The notes beneath the pieces were generated by a model, which did not search any database, was not told the origin of the DNA, and worked only from the letters and a program-made list of their open reading frames with translations. A DNA stretch of 16,514 nucleotides, from assembly GCA_005239945.1 (NCBI GenBank), contig SBAY01000224.1, forward strand, positions 1 through 16,514. The letters run 5' to 3'. Both the position numbers and the translations under genes were made by a program. Shown piece by piece: positions 7,858-13,695 of the stretch. This stretch comes from Nitrospira sp. (lineage in GTDB: Bacteria > UBA9089 > CG2-30-40-21 > SBAY01). Positions within the stretch are counted from its first letter, which is position 1. The number at the start of each line of letters is the position of its first letter.

Positions 7858-7892
7858 GCGTTTAGATATCCGCGGTTAGCCTTTAGTTTGAA
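7858..7892 (+). repeat. Degenerate heptamer array at the metK transcript start
   Basis: The 7-nt units are GCGTTTA, GATATCC, GCGGTTA, GCCTTTA, GTTTGAA. GTAAGCGTTTAG (7854-7865) recurs exactly at 12392-12403. A weak inverted partner (CTAATGG, CTGAAGG) lies at 7916-7929. Confidence 0.55.
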
Positions 7893-7930
7893 GTAATACT
7901 TCTTTTTGTTGAAATCTAATGGCTGAAGGT

Positions 7931-8213
7931 TTTCAAAATAGACTTCTGCAAAATGAGAAATGTGAGGAAAGATATGCCACAAAGTCACCAGGACACAAAG
8001 AATTAGCATTGAGCAAAGAGCACGGAGCAGGGAAATTCTTTTTTCTCCAGGCTCTATGCTCCAGGCTCAAAGCTCTCTCTTTGTGTCTTTGTGGCTAAAA
8101 GAAGGTGTATAAAGGAAGCGGGTCAGAGTATGGAGGAAAAGCCAAGAAAAATAATTACATAATTTGTTGAAATATCAAGAGATTATGAATTTTGCAGAAG
8201 ACTACTTCAAAAT
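7931..8213. repeat. 283-bp nested palindromic element in the metK leader
   Basis: The outer ends (7931-7954 and 8189-8213) share ATTTTGCAGAAG as a 12-bp perfect inverted core, then diverge. Nested inside are an outer stem GCCACAAAG...GACACAAAG (7976-8000) against CTTTGTGTCTTTGTGGC (8079-8095), and an inner heptamer pair: GAGCAAA, GAGCACG, GAGCAGG (8011-8031) facing GCTCTAT, GCTCCAG, GCTCAAA, GCTCTCT (8051-8078). There is no ORF of note. It is MITE-like in form only. Confidence 0.7.
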
Positions 8214-8225
8214 ATAAAGGAGGAA

Positions 8226-9374
8226 ATGGAAACAATGGGGAAAAACTTTTTATTTACTTCTGAATCGGTTACAGAAGGACATCCGGATAAGATTGCCGAC
8301 CAGATATCGGATGGTGTGTTGGATGGAATTATAGAAAAGGATCAGAAAGCTCGGGTAGCCTGTGAGACATTAGTCGGCATGGGATTAGTCCTGGTGGCAG
8401 GGGAAATCACGACTGATTGTTACATAGAGGTACCTAAAATCGCCCGAAAGGTGATTCAGGAAATTGGCTATACCAATCCTGAGTATGGATTTGATTATCA
8501 GGATTGTGCGATTCTAACCTGTATTAATGAGCAATCACCAGATATTGCCCTGGGTGTGGACCGTGATGGAGCCGGGGACCAGGGGATGATGTTTGGTTAT
8601 GCAACAAATGAGACCAAAGAATTAATGCCGCTACCCATTATGTTGGCCCATAAGTTAGTCAAACGATTGACCTATGTCCGCAAAAGAAATATCCTTGATT
8701 TTCTAAGACCTGATGGGAAATCACAGGTAACAGTCGAATATAAAGACGGCAAAGCGGTGAGGATAGATGCGGTTATCATTTCTGCTCAACACCATAAGGA
8801 AGCAACGATAGAAATTATTCGAGAAGGGGTTATCGAGGAGGTTATCAAAAAAATCCTTCCGGCTAACTTGATAGACAAAGACACAAAATATTTTATTAAT
8901 CCAACAGGTAGATTTGAGATTGGTGGGCCGGTAGGGGATACAGGACTTACAGGCAGAAAGATAATAGTCGATACTTATGGTGGTTGGGGAAGACATGGTG
9001 GAGGTTGTTTTTCCGGTAAAGACCCAACGAAGGTTGACCGCTCGGCGAGTTATATGGCTCGATACATAGCCAAAAATATTGTTGCCGCAGAATTAGCTGA
9101 CGAATGCGAGGTGCAATTGTCCTATGCCATTGGTGTGGCGGACCCGGTTTCTATTATGGTTGATACCAAGGGGACAGGAAAGATTCCTGAGGAAAAATTA
9201 GTCACCCTGATTAGAGAAAACTTTTCGTTGACACCAAAAGGAATAATTAGCCATTTGAATCTCCTCAGACCAATTTACCTGAAGACTGCCGCCTATGGGC
9301 ATTTTGGGCGAGAGGAAGATGAATTTACATGGGAAAAGACCGATAAGGCAGAAGTCCTTAAGCAAAAGGCATGA
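8226..9374 (+). CDS. metK: S-adenosylmethionine synthetase
   Basis: MetK makes S-adenosylmethionine from methionine and ATP, releasing PPi and Pi; it acts as a cytoplasmic tetramer or dimer. Its 382 residues match the family (384 in E. coli). Visible motifs are TSESVTEGHPDK near the start (H19, D21, K22), the ATP-binding GAGDQG (115-120), and the Gly-rich loop RHGGGCFSGKDPTKVDRS from R256. Position 261 is Cys where Ala is common; the other loop residues are conserved. The C-terminus keeps AAYGHFGRE and WEKTDKAE. The ATG at 8226 is only 2 nt from AGGAGG (8218-8223). The ATG at 8235 has 11-nt spacing and gives the usual M-G-K-N-F-L-F start, so it may be the true one. It probably opens a cluster running to ahcY and the PTS genes. 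Confidence 0.97.
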   Translation: METMGKNFLFTSESVTEGHPDKIADQISDGVLDGIIEKDQKARVACETLVGMGLVLVAGEITTDCYIEVPKIARKVIQEIGYTNPEYGFDYQDCAILTCINEQSPDIALGVDRDGAGDQGMMFGYATNETKELMPLPIMLAHKLVKRLTYVRKRNILDFLRPDGKSQVTVEYKDGKAVRIDAVIISAQHHKEATIEIIREGVIEEVIKKILPANLIDKDTKYFINPTGRFEIGGPVGDTGLTGRKIIVDTYGGWGRHGGGCFSGKDPTKVDRSASYMARYIAKNIVAAELADECEVQLSYAIGVADPVSIMVDTKGTGKIPEEKLVTLIRENFSLTPKGIISHLNLLRPIYLKTAAYGHFGREEDEFTWEKTDKAEVLKQKA

Positions 9375-9408
9375 TGAGAAGAATGATTGAAGTTGATGAT
9401 TGAAAAAT

Positions 9409-9443
9409 AATCCAAAATCGACAATCTAAAATCTAAAATTAAT
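9409..9443 (+). repeat. Heptamer tandem array AATCTAA
   Basis: There are five 7-nt units: AATCCAA, AATCGAC, AATCTAA, AATCTAA, AATTAAT. They match the array inside mfd at 5296-5330. The array ends 2 bp before the ribosome site of the DUF433 gene. Confidence 0.75.
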
Positions 9444-9457
9444 TTAGGAGGTAAAGG

Positions 9458-9700
9458 GTGAATTTGCTTCTTCAACGGATCGTTGTTGAACCAAATATTT
9501 GTTTCGGTAAACCATGTATTCGAGGTACGCGAATTTGGGTATCCCTGATTCTCGATTTTTTATCCAAGGGTATGACAATCGAAGAAATTATTGCTGAGTA
9601 TCCTCAATTGACAAAAGAGGATATTTACGCCGTTCTTGCTTATGGTGCAGAGATGACACGGGAACGGTATGTTGAAATTCCTGTTGAGGCAGCAGCATGA
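9458..9700 (+). CDS. DUF433 family antitoxin-like protein
   Basis: This 80-residue protein has the DUF433 pattern: ICFGKPCIRGTRIWVSLILDFLSKGMTIEEI..EYPQLTKEDIYAVLAYGAE. DUF433 proteins are small winged-helix/HTH-like proteins often encoded just upstream of PIN-like toxins (VapB45-type antitoxins). They are expected to bind and neutralise the toxin and to repress their own promoter. The start is GTG at 9458 with AGGAGG (9446-9451) 6 nt away. The stop overlaps the next ATG (ATGA at 9697-9700), so the two genes are translationally coupled. No dedicated promoter was recognised; it may be read from metK. The toxin-antitoxin role is inferred from the family and pairing. Confidence 0.88.
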   Translation: MNLLLQRIVVEPNICFGKPCIRGTRIWVSLILDFLSKGMTIEEIIAEYPQLTKEDIYAVLAYGAEMTRERYVEIPVEAAA

Positions 9701-10059
9701 AGTTCAAACTTGATGAAAACTTTGGAACTCGAACTCAACAACTTTTTCGTAATGCAGGATATGATGTTCAAACAGTTTATGACCAAAGGCTACAGGGATG
9801 TTCAGATGAGCATCTCTATGAAGTGTGTTGTGCTGAACAACGATGTTTGGTAACGCTGGATATAGATTTTGCTGATGTAACTCGTTTTCCACCAACTCAA
9901 GCCAGTGGCATAGTTGTCATTCGGGCCCCTCGAAATCCAGGTCTTGCTTTGTTAGAACAACTAATTCGGCAATTTTTACACACACTTATTCAAATGCCGA
10001 TAGGGAAGGAACTGTGGATTGTCGAAGTTGGTCGGATTCGAATACATCAGGCAGAATGA
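9697..10059 (+). CDS. DUF5615 PIN-like protein, probable toxin partner
   Basis: This 120-residue protein matches the DUF5615 (PIN/Mut7-C-like nuclease) pattern. Acidic residues sit where the family places its metal site: LDEN (D6, E7) at the start, GCSDEHLY (D37, E38) and LVTLDIDFAD (D55, D57, D60). A strand-rich end follows (GIVVIRAP...LWIVEVGRIRI). Such proteins are the usual second gene after DUF433 and are thought to act as ribonuclease toxins of the VapC45 kind. The ATG overlaps the DUF433 stop. The acidic site appears intact, so it is probably active. The pair is placed between metK and ahcY, which would otherwise be neighbours, suggesting insertion into a conserved cluster; that is an inference. 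Confidence 0.87.
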   Translation: MKFKLDENFGTRTQQLFRNAGYDVQTVYDQRLQGCSDEHLYEVCCAEQRCLVTLDIDFADVTRFPPTQASGIVVIRAPRNPGLALLEQLIRQFLHTLIQMPIGKELWIVEVGRIRIHQAE

Positions 10060-10080
10060 TAAGTTGACAAAATAAATCTT

Positions 10081-10087
10081 AAGGAGG
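10081..10087 (+). promoter_or_regulatory. Ribosome binding site deciding the ahcY TTG start
   Basis: AAGGAGG lies 8 nt before the TTG at 10096-10098, supporting that codon as the start. Confidence 0.75.
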
Positions 10088-10095
10088 GAAAAAAA

Positions 10096-11352
10096 TTGAA
10101 TTACGATATTAAAGACATTAACTTAGCACAAAAAGGTAACTTACGGATTGAATGGGCAGAACAGGATATGCCGGTTTTAAGATTAATCAAGGCACGATTT
10201 GAAAAAGAAAAACCTCTGTCCGGGGTAACATTAGCCGCCTGCCTACATGTAACTACGGAAACGGCTAATTTAGTTATCACCCTGAAGGCAGGTGGAGCAA
10301 ATGTTGTTCTATGTGCCTCTAATCCATTAAGCACACAGGACGATGTAGCCGCAGCTTTAGTCAAAAATCATGGAATACCGGTCTTTGCGATTAAAGGTGA
10401 AGACAATGAAACTTACTATAAGCATATCACCTCTGTTCTGGATTATCAGCCAAATATTACTATGGATGACGGGGCGGATTTGGTTTCAAGTATTCATACC
10501 AAACGGCAGGATTTGATTGAAAAGGTAATAGGCGGCACAGAAGAAACAAGTACCGGCGTGATTAGATTACGAAGTATGGAAAAAAATAAGGTTTTGAAAT
10601 TCCCAATCGTGGCGGTAAATGATGCCCAGACTAAACATTTTTTTGATAATCGTTATGGAACGGGACAAAGCACCTTAGATGGTATCATTCGGTCAACAAA
10701 CAGGCTTATTGCTGGCACTAACTTTGTTGTTTGTGGTTATGGTTGGTGTGGTCGAGGGTTAGCCATGCGGGCACAAGGTGGCGGAGCACGAGTAATTATC
10801 ACTGAGGTCAACCCGCTGAAGGCACTTGAAGCAGTGATGGATGGTTACCAGGTTATGCCCATGAGCGAGGCGGCTAAAATCGGGGATATATTTTGTACCT
10901 TAACCGGGAATACAAGTGTTATCCGAAAAGAACACCTTGAAGTAATGAAAAATGGGGCAATAATCTGTAATTCAGGACACTTCGATGTAGAGATCAATTT
11001 AACCCAGTTAAAAGAATTATCTATCTCTAAAAGAACCATCCGGGAGTCAGTCGAGGAATTTACCCTGAAGAATGGACGAAGAATCAATCTGCTCGGAGAG
11101 GGTAGATTAGTAAATTTGGCCGCTGCAGAAGGACACCCGGCTCAAGTGATGGATATGAGTTTTGCCAATCAGGCCTTATGTGCCGAATATATGAAGAAAA
11201 TGGCCGGAAAACTCGAATTAAAGGTTTATGGTGTCCCTGAAGAAATCGATTCGCAAATTGCCTTACTAAAATTAAAGGCTATGGGAATTGAAATCGATAC
11301 CCTGACGCCAGAACAAATAAAATATCTACAATCATGGGAAATGGGAACTTAA
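10096..11352 (+). CDS. ahcY: Adenosylhomocysteinase (SAH hydrolase)
   Basis: AhcY reversibly splits S-adenosylhomocysteine, the product of SAM-dependent methylation, into adenosine and homocysteine using tightly bound NAD. Its 418 residues place it with the short archaeal/Thermotoga-like form rather than the longer form of proteobacteria and eukaryotes. Visible: the substrate-domain segment LAACLHVTTETANL, the active-site stretch VNDAQTKHFFDNRYGTGQS, the NAD-binding loop GYGWCGRG (214-221, pattern GxGxxG), the strand VIITEVNP after it, and the C-terminal YLQSWEMGT typical of the short form. The start is TTG. Together with MetK it covers two steps of the activated-methyl cycle, which fits co-transcription. 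The EIIA gene begins 27 nt after its stop. Confidence 0.96.
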   Translation: MNYDIKDINLAQKGNLRIEWAEQDMPVLRLIKARFEKEKPLSGVTLAACLHVTTETANLVITLKAGGANVVLCASNPLSTQDDVAAALVKNHGIPVFAIKGEDNETYYKHITSVLDYQPNITMDDGADLVSSIHTKRQDLIEKVIGGTEETSTGVIRLRSMEKNKVLKFPIVAVNDAQTKHFFDNRYGTGQSTLDGIIRSTNRLIAGTNFVVCGYGWCGRGLAMRAQGGGARVIITEVNPLKALEAVMDGYQVMPMSEAAKIGDIFCTLTGNTSVIRKEHLEVMKNGAIICNSGHFDVEINLTQLKELSISKRTIRESVEEFTLKNGRRINLLGEGRLVNLAAAEGHPAQVMDMSFANQALCAEYMKKMAGKLELKVYGVPEEIDSQIALLKLKAMGIEIDTLTPEQIKYLQSWEMGT

Positions 11353-11379
11353 GTTGTCGGCAAACAGGAAGTATAAAAA

Positions 11380-11778
11380 ATGATAGGTATAGTAATTGTC
11401 ACGCATGGTGACCTATGTATTAAACTTGTTGAAACCGCAGAATTATTGGGTATCAAAAGTAAAAACATAGAAACTGTTACCTTTTCTCGACATGAAGGAC
11501 TGGATGATTTACATGCAAAGATTACCAGGGCTATTGAAAAGGTAGATAAAGGTGAAGGGATACTTTTACTGACAGACCTACTCCATGGTAGTTGTTCAAA
11601 GGTTGCCGGTGAGTTCCTTGAGCAAAAGGGAATTGAAGTTATTTGTGGAGTCAACTTACCTATGATTATCAGCATTATTACCCATCAAGGTGAAGAGCTC
11701 CACTATGTCCTTCAAAAAGCTAAGGATTCATCTATAAAAAACATCGTGGATTTAAAAGAAATGTTAAAAGGGAGGTAA
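11380..11778 (+). CDS. PTS mannose-family EIIA component
   Basis: This is a mannose/sorbose-family PTS EIIA domain, which takes phosphate from HPr on a histidine and passes it to EIIB. The 132 residues form one EIIA-Man domain: IGIVIVTHGDL carries the phospho-acceptor H9, LLLTDLLHGSCSKVA corresponds to the conserved T-D-L-x-G-G-S region, and GVNLPMIISI is the family hallmark. It is a stand-alone domain, not fused to EIIB. The ATG follows AGGAAG with 7-nt spacing and lies 27 nt after ahcY, so co-transcription is likely. No EIIC, EIID, HPr or EI gene is present in the window. The sugar substrate cannot be read from the sequence, and a regulatory role is possible. Confidence 0.92.
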   Translation: MIGIVIVTHGDLCIKLVETAELLGIKSKNIETVTFSRHEGLDDLHAKITRAIEKVDKGEGILLLTDLLHGSCSKVAGEFLEQKGIEVICGVNLPMIISIITHQGEELHYVLQKAKDSSIKNIVDLKEMLKGR

Positions 11779-11789
11779 TAGGGAATGGA

Positions 11790-11894
11790 AAGGAAGGTAG
11801 GAAGGCTGAAGGCATTTAGGCTGAAGGTAGGAAGGAATTTTACAACCTAACAACCTTCAGCCTTCCTCCCTTCTCCCTTCCCCCTATTCTCTTA
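11790..11894. repeat. Inverted heptamer arrays between EIIA and EIIB
   Basis: GGAAGGCTGAAGG (11800-11812) pairs perfectly with CCTTCAGCCTTCC (11854-11866), a 13-bp stem. The right arm runs in 7-nt steps: ACCTTCA, GCCTTCC, TCCCTTC, TCCCTTC, CCCCTAT (11853-11887). The left arm repeats GGCTGAAGG and GTAGGAAGG. It fills nearly the whole gap and leaves EIIB without a visible ribosome site. Confidence 0.8.
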
Positions 11895-11897
11895 ACT

Positions 11898-12374
11898 ATG
11901 AGCATAGAGTTAGTTAGAATCGATGATAGATTTATTCATGGTTTGGTTGCCGTAGGGTGGGTAAGGGCTATAAACTGTAAGCAGATTATAGTTGCTAATG
12001 ATAAAGTAGCCGCAAATGAGATGCAAAAGAAATTAATGATGTTAGCCACACCCGAAGGGATAAAGGCATTTATTCTTTCTATTAAAGAGGCGGCTGAATT
12101 AATCAAACAAGGAAAATTCGAATCACAGGTAACGATGTTGCTTATTGGTAATCCGAATGATGCCTTACGATTGGTTCAGGAAGGGGTAAAAATCAAAAAT
12201 ATAAAGGTAGGTGTCATGAAATTTACCCCTGACCGTAAGCAGATATTTCCCTCAATTTCAATGAATGAGAAAGAGCTCGAAATATTTCGGCAATTATCCA
12301 CTCAATATGGCATTGAGATTGAAGTTAGAACCCATCCAGATGCCTTGAAGGTGGATCTTTTTGACCACATCTAA
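11898..12374 (+). CDS. PTS mannose/sorbose-family EIIB component
   Basis: This is a mannose/sorbose-family PTS EIIB domain, which normally carries phosphate on a histidine from EIIA to the incoming sugar. Its 158 residues are the expected length. The active-site segment RIDDRFIHGLVAVGWV has phospho-acceptor H14; the residue after His-Gly is Leu, where Gln is more common. Also seen are IIVANDKVAAN and a C-terminal Rossmann-like half with KVGVMKFTPDRKQIFPSISMNEKE. The start ATG is the only sensible one for the domain, but no Shine-Dalgarno lies within 15 nt, because a pyrimidine-rich repeat arm precedes it. It is paired with EIIA and lacks EIIC/EIID in the window. A convergent TPR gene follows. 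Confidence 0.92.
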   Translation: MSIELVRIDDRFIHGLVAVGWVRAINCKQIIVANDKVAANEMQKKLMMLATPEGIKAFILSIKEAAELIKQGKFESQVTMLLIGNPNDALRLVQEGVKIKNIKVGVMKFTPDRKQIFPSISMNEKELEIFRQLSTQYGIEIEVRTHPDALKVDLFDHI

Positions 12375-12388
12375 AGAATGCTTAAATA

Positions 12389-12589
12389 AAGGTAAGCGTT
12401 TAGGTTGTTTAGGCTATAGGCTGTAGACTGTTAGCTATTGAGTATTGACCACCCAAAATCTTCTCGTTTTCCATATTTTTAAGTCGTAATCAAAACCGTG
12501 GTTATCAAATTCCTGAGTTTCATATCATCTCACCTACCTCCGTCCTACAGCCTAAATGCCTACAGTCTCTCTCCCTGAACGGTTACCTT
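12389..12589. repeat. Inverted-repeat element in the convergent gap
   Basis: AAGGTAAGCGTTTAGG (12389-12404) faces CCTGAACGGTTACCTT (12574-12589), matching at 14 of 16 positions. A 7-nt rhythm (TTTAGGC, TATAGGC, TGTAGAC, TGTTAGC) follows the left end, and CCTACAG, CCTAAAT precede the right. The element lies between the ends of EIIB and the TPR gene. No clear intrinsic terminator with a T-run was found. Confidence 0.6.
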
Positions 12590-12598
12590 CTGCTGGCA

Positions 12599-13567
12599 TT
12601 ACCGGTGTCCACCTATTTTTTTCATTATCCCAATTAATTGTTTTTGGTCAGGACGAAGGGCGATGATATTTGCCAGGAGTTCTTTTGCTTCATCCTGCCT
12701 ACCGGTTTTCTCATAGGCACAGATAAGTGTACTGCGGACATAGGTATCTTCCGGCTCCTGGATAAATACCTCTGAAAGAACCTGGATTACCCCGGCATAA
12801 TCCTTTATCTTAGACAAACAAAATCCTAATTGTTTACGGGCAAAGATATAATCAGGTTTGAGTTTAAGTGCTTCATGATATTCGCCAATTGCCTCCTGGT
12901 ACCGCAGAATTTCTTTATAAGCATTAGCCAACAGACACCTTAAGTAGGCACTTGTAGCCTTAGATGGGACGGAGATAATAGTTTCTAATTCCCTGATTAT
13001 CTCCTCCGGCGGTTTATCCTCTAATTTTAACATGATTAAGCGCTGGTAGGCAAATTCATCCTTGGGATTTTTAGCGATTATTGTTTTAAATGCCTTTTCT
13101 GCCTCTTCTTTCTGCCTCATTTTGGTTAATATTTCGCCCTTTAAAAGCATTATATCACGGTCATAGCCACCACTATCCAATAGCCGATTGACATAAACCA
13201 ATGCCTCTTCAAAGCGTTTGTTTTTTAAATAGAGTCGGGCTAATTTCTTTATGGCCTCTTTATCCATTGTTTGTTGAATCAATCGATGCAGCCAGTCCTC
13301 TGCCTCTGTATCCCTGTTCAATCGGATGAGAATCTCTGATTTAAGATTAGTCACAAACGCATTTGGTTCTTTTATGGCAATGGAGTGCTCGAGCATAGAT
13401 AAGGCTTGTTTGTAGTCTTTGAGTAAAAAATGTAGATGTGCCAGATTAGAAAAAAGGAAGGAGTCTTTTACCCCGTTGGCTATTATTTCATTAAATACAG
13501 CCAGCGCCTCTTTGAATTTGCGGTTTTTCTTTAGTTCGATTGCCTTCTCTAAGGTATTATGTCCCAT
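12599..13567 (-). CDS. Tetratricopeptide repeat protein
   Basis: This is a cytoplasmic protein of 322 residues built almost entirely of TPR helical repeats of about 34 residues, so it probably acts as a protein-binding scaffold. The clearest units are at about 5-38 (LEKAIELKKNRKFKEALAVF), 109-140 (IKKLARLYLKNKRFEEALVY), 141-175, 212-245 (LANAYKEILRYQEAIGEYHE), 246-279 and 280-313 (LICAYEKTGRQDEAKELLAN). There is no signal peptide, membrane segment or catalytic domain. The ATG at 13565-13567 has only a weak purine stretch before it. It lies 98 nt after alaS on the same strand, separated by a palindromic repeat, so read-through from alaS is the likely source of its transcript. No specific function can be assigned. 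Confidence 0.88.
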   Translation of the reverse strand: MGHNTLEKAIELKKNRKFKEALAVFNEIIANGVKDSFLFSNLAHLHFLLKDYKQALSMLEHSIAIKEPNAFVTNLKSEILIRLNRDTEAEDWLHRLIQQTMDKEAIKKLARLYLKNKRFEEALVYVNRLLDSGGYDRDIMLLKGEILTKMRQKEEAEKAFKTIIAKNPKDEFAYQRLIMLKLEDKPPEEIIRELETIISVPSKATSAYLRCLLANAYKEILRYQEAIGEYHEALKLKPDYIFARKQLGFCLSKIKDYAGVIQVLSEVFIQEPEDTYVRSTLICAYEKTGRQDEAKELLANIIALRPDQKQLIGIMKKIGGHR

Positions 13568-13584
13568 TCTTTAATTTACCTATG

Positions 13585-13695
13585 GTAGGAAGACTGAAGA
13601 CTGAAGACTAAAGACTAAAGACTAAAGACTAAAGGGAAGAAGGACTTCCTATCTTCCTTCAGTCTTCAGTCTTTGGTCTTCAGTCTTTCTCCTAC
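13585..13695. repeat. Inverted heptamer arrays overlapping the alaS 3' end
   Basis: The left arm (13590-13631) is six tandem heptamers, AAGACTG twice then AAGACTA four times. The right arm (13657-13691) is CTTCAGT, CTTCAGT, CTTTGGT, CTTCAGT, CTTTCTC. GTAGGA (13585-13590) and TCCTAC (13690-13695) bound the element. The alaS stop codon (13666-13668) and its last nine codons lie inside the right arm. Confidence 0.85.

Larger units (their letters stand above)
7741..8225. other. Repeat-filled gap between mfd and metK
   Basis: No gene was seen in this gap of about 481 bp. It holds a heptamer array (7763-7797), a promoter (7824-7852), a second heptamer array (7858-7892), and a nested palindromic element (7931-8213) ending just before the metK ribosome site. 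The mfd stop codon sits in CTGAACGCT (7741-7749), a near inverted copy of AGCGTTTAG (7857-7865). No SAM riboswitch core was recognised. Confidence 0.6.

Noticed and set aside
7859..8217. SAM riboswitch in the metK leader
   Set aside because: The conserved core of the SAM-I class was not recognised by eye; the visible structure is explained by palindromic repeats.
9293..9475. Minus-strand ORF of 60 residues across the end of metK
   Set aside because: It overlaps metK, and its middle is just the translation of the AATCTAA heptamer array; no ribosome site or family was recognised.
10064..10069. Perfect TTGACA upstream of ahcY
   Set aside because: No -10 element lies 16-18 nt downstream; that place is occupied by the AAGGAGG ribosome site.
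13590..13691. CRISPR-like array
   Set aside because: Units are 7 nt with no spacers, and no cas gene is present.
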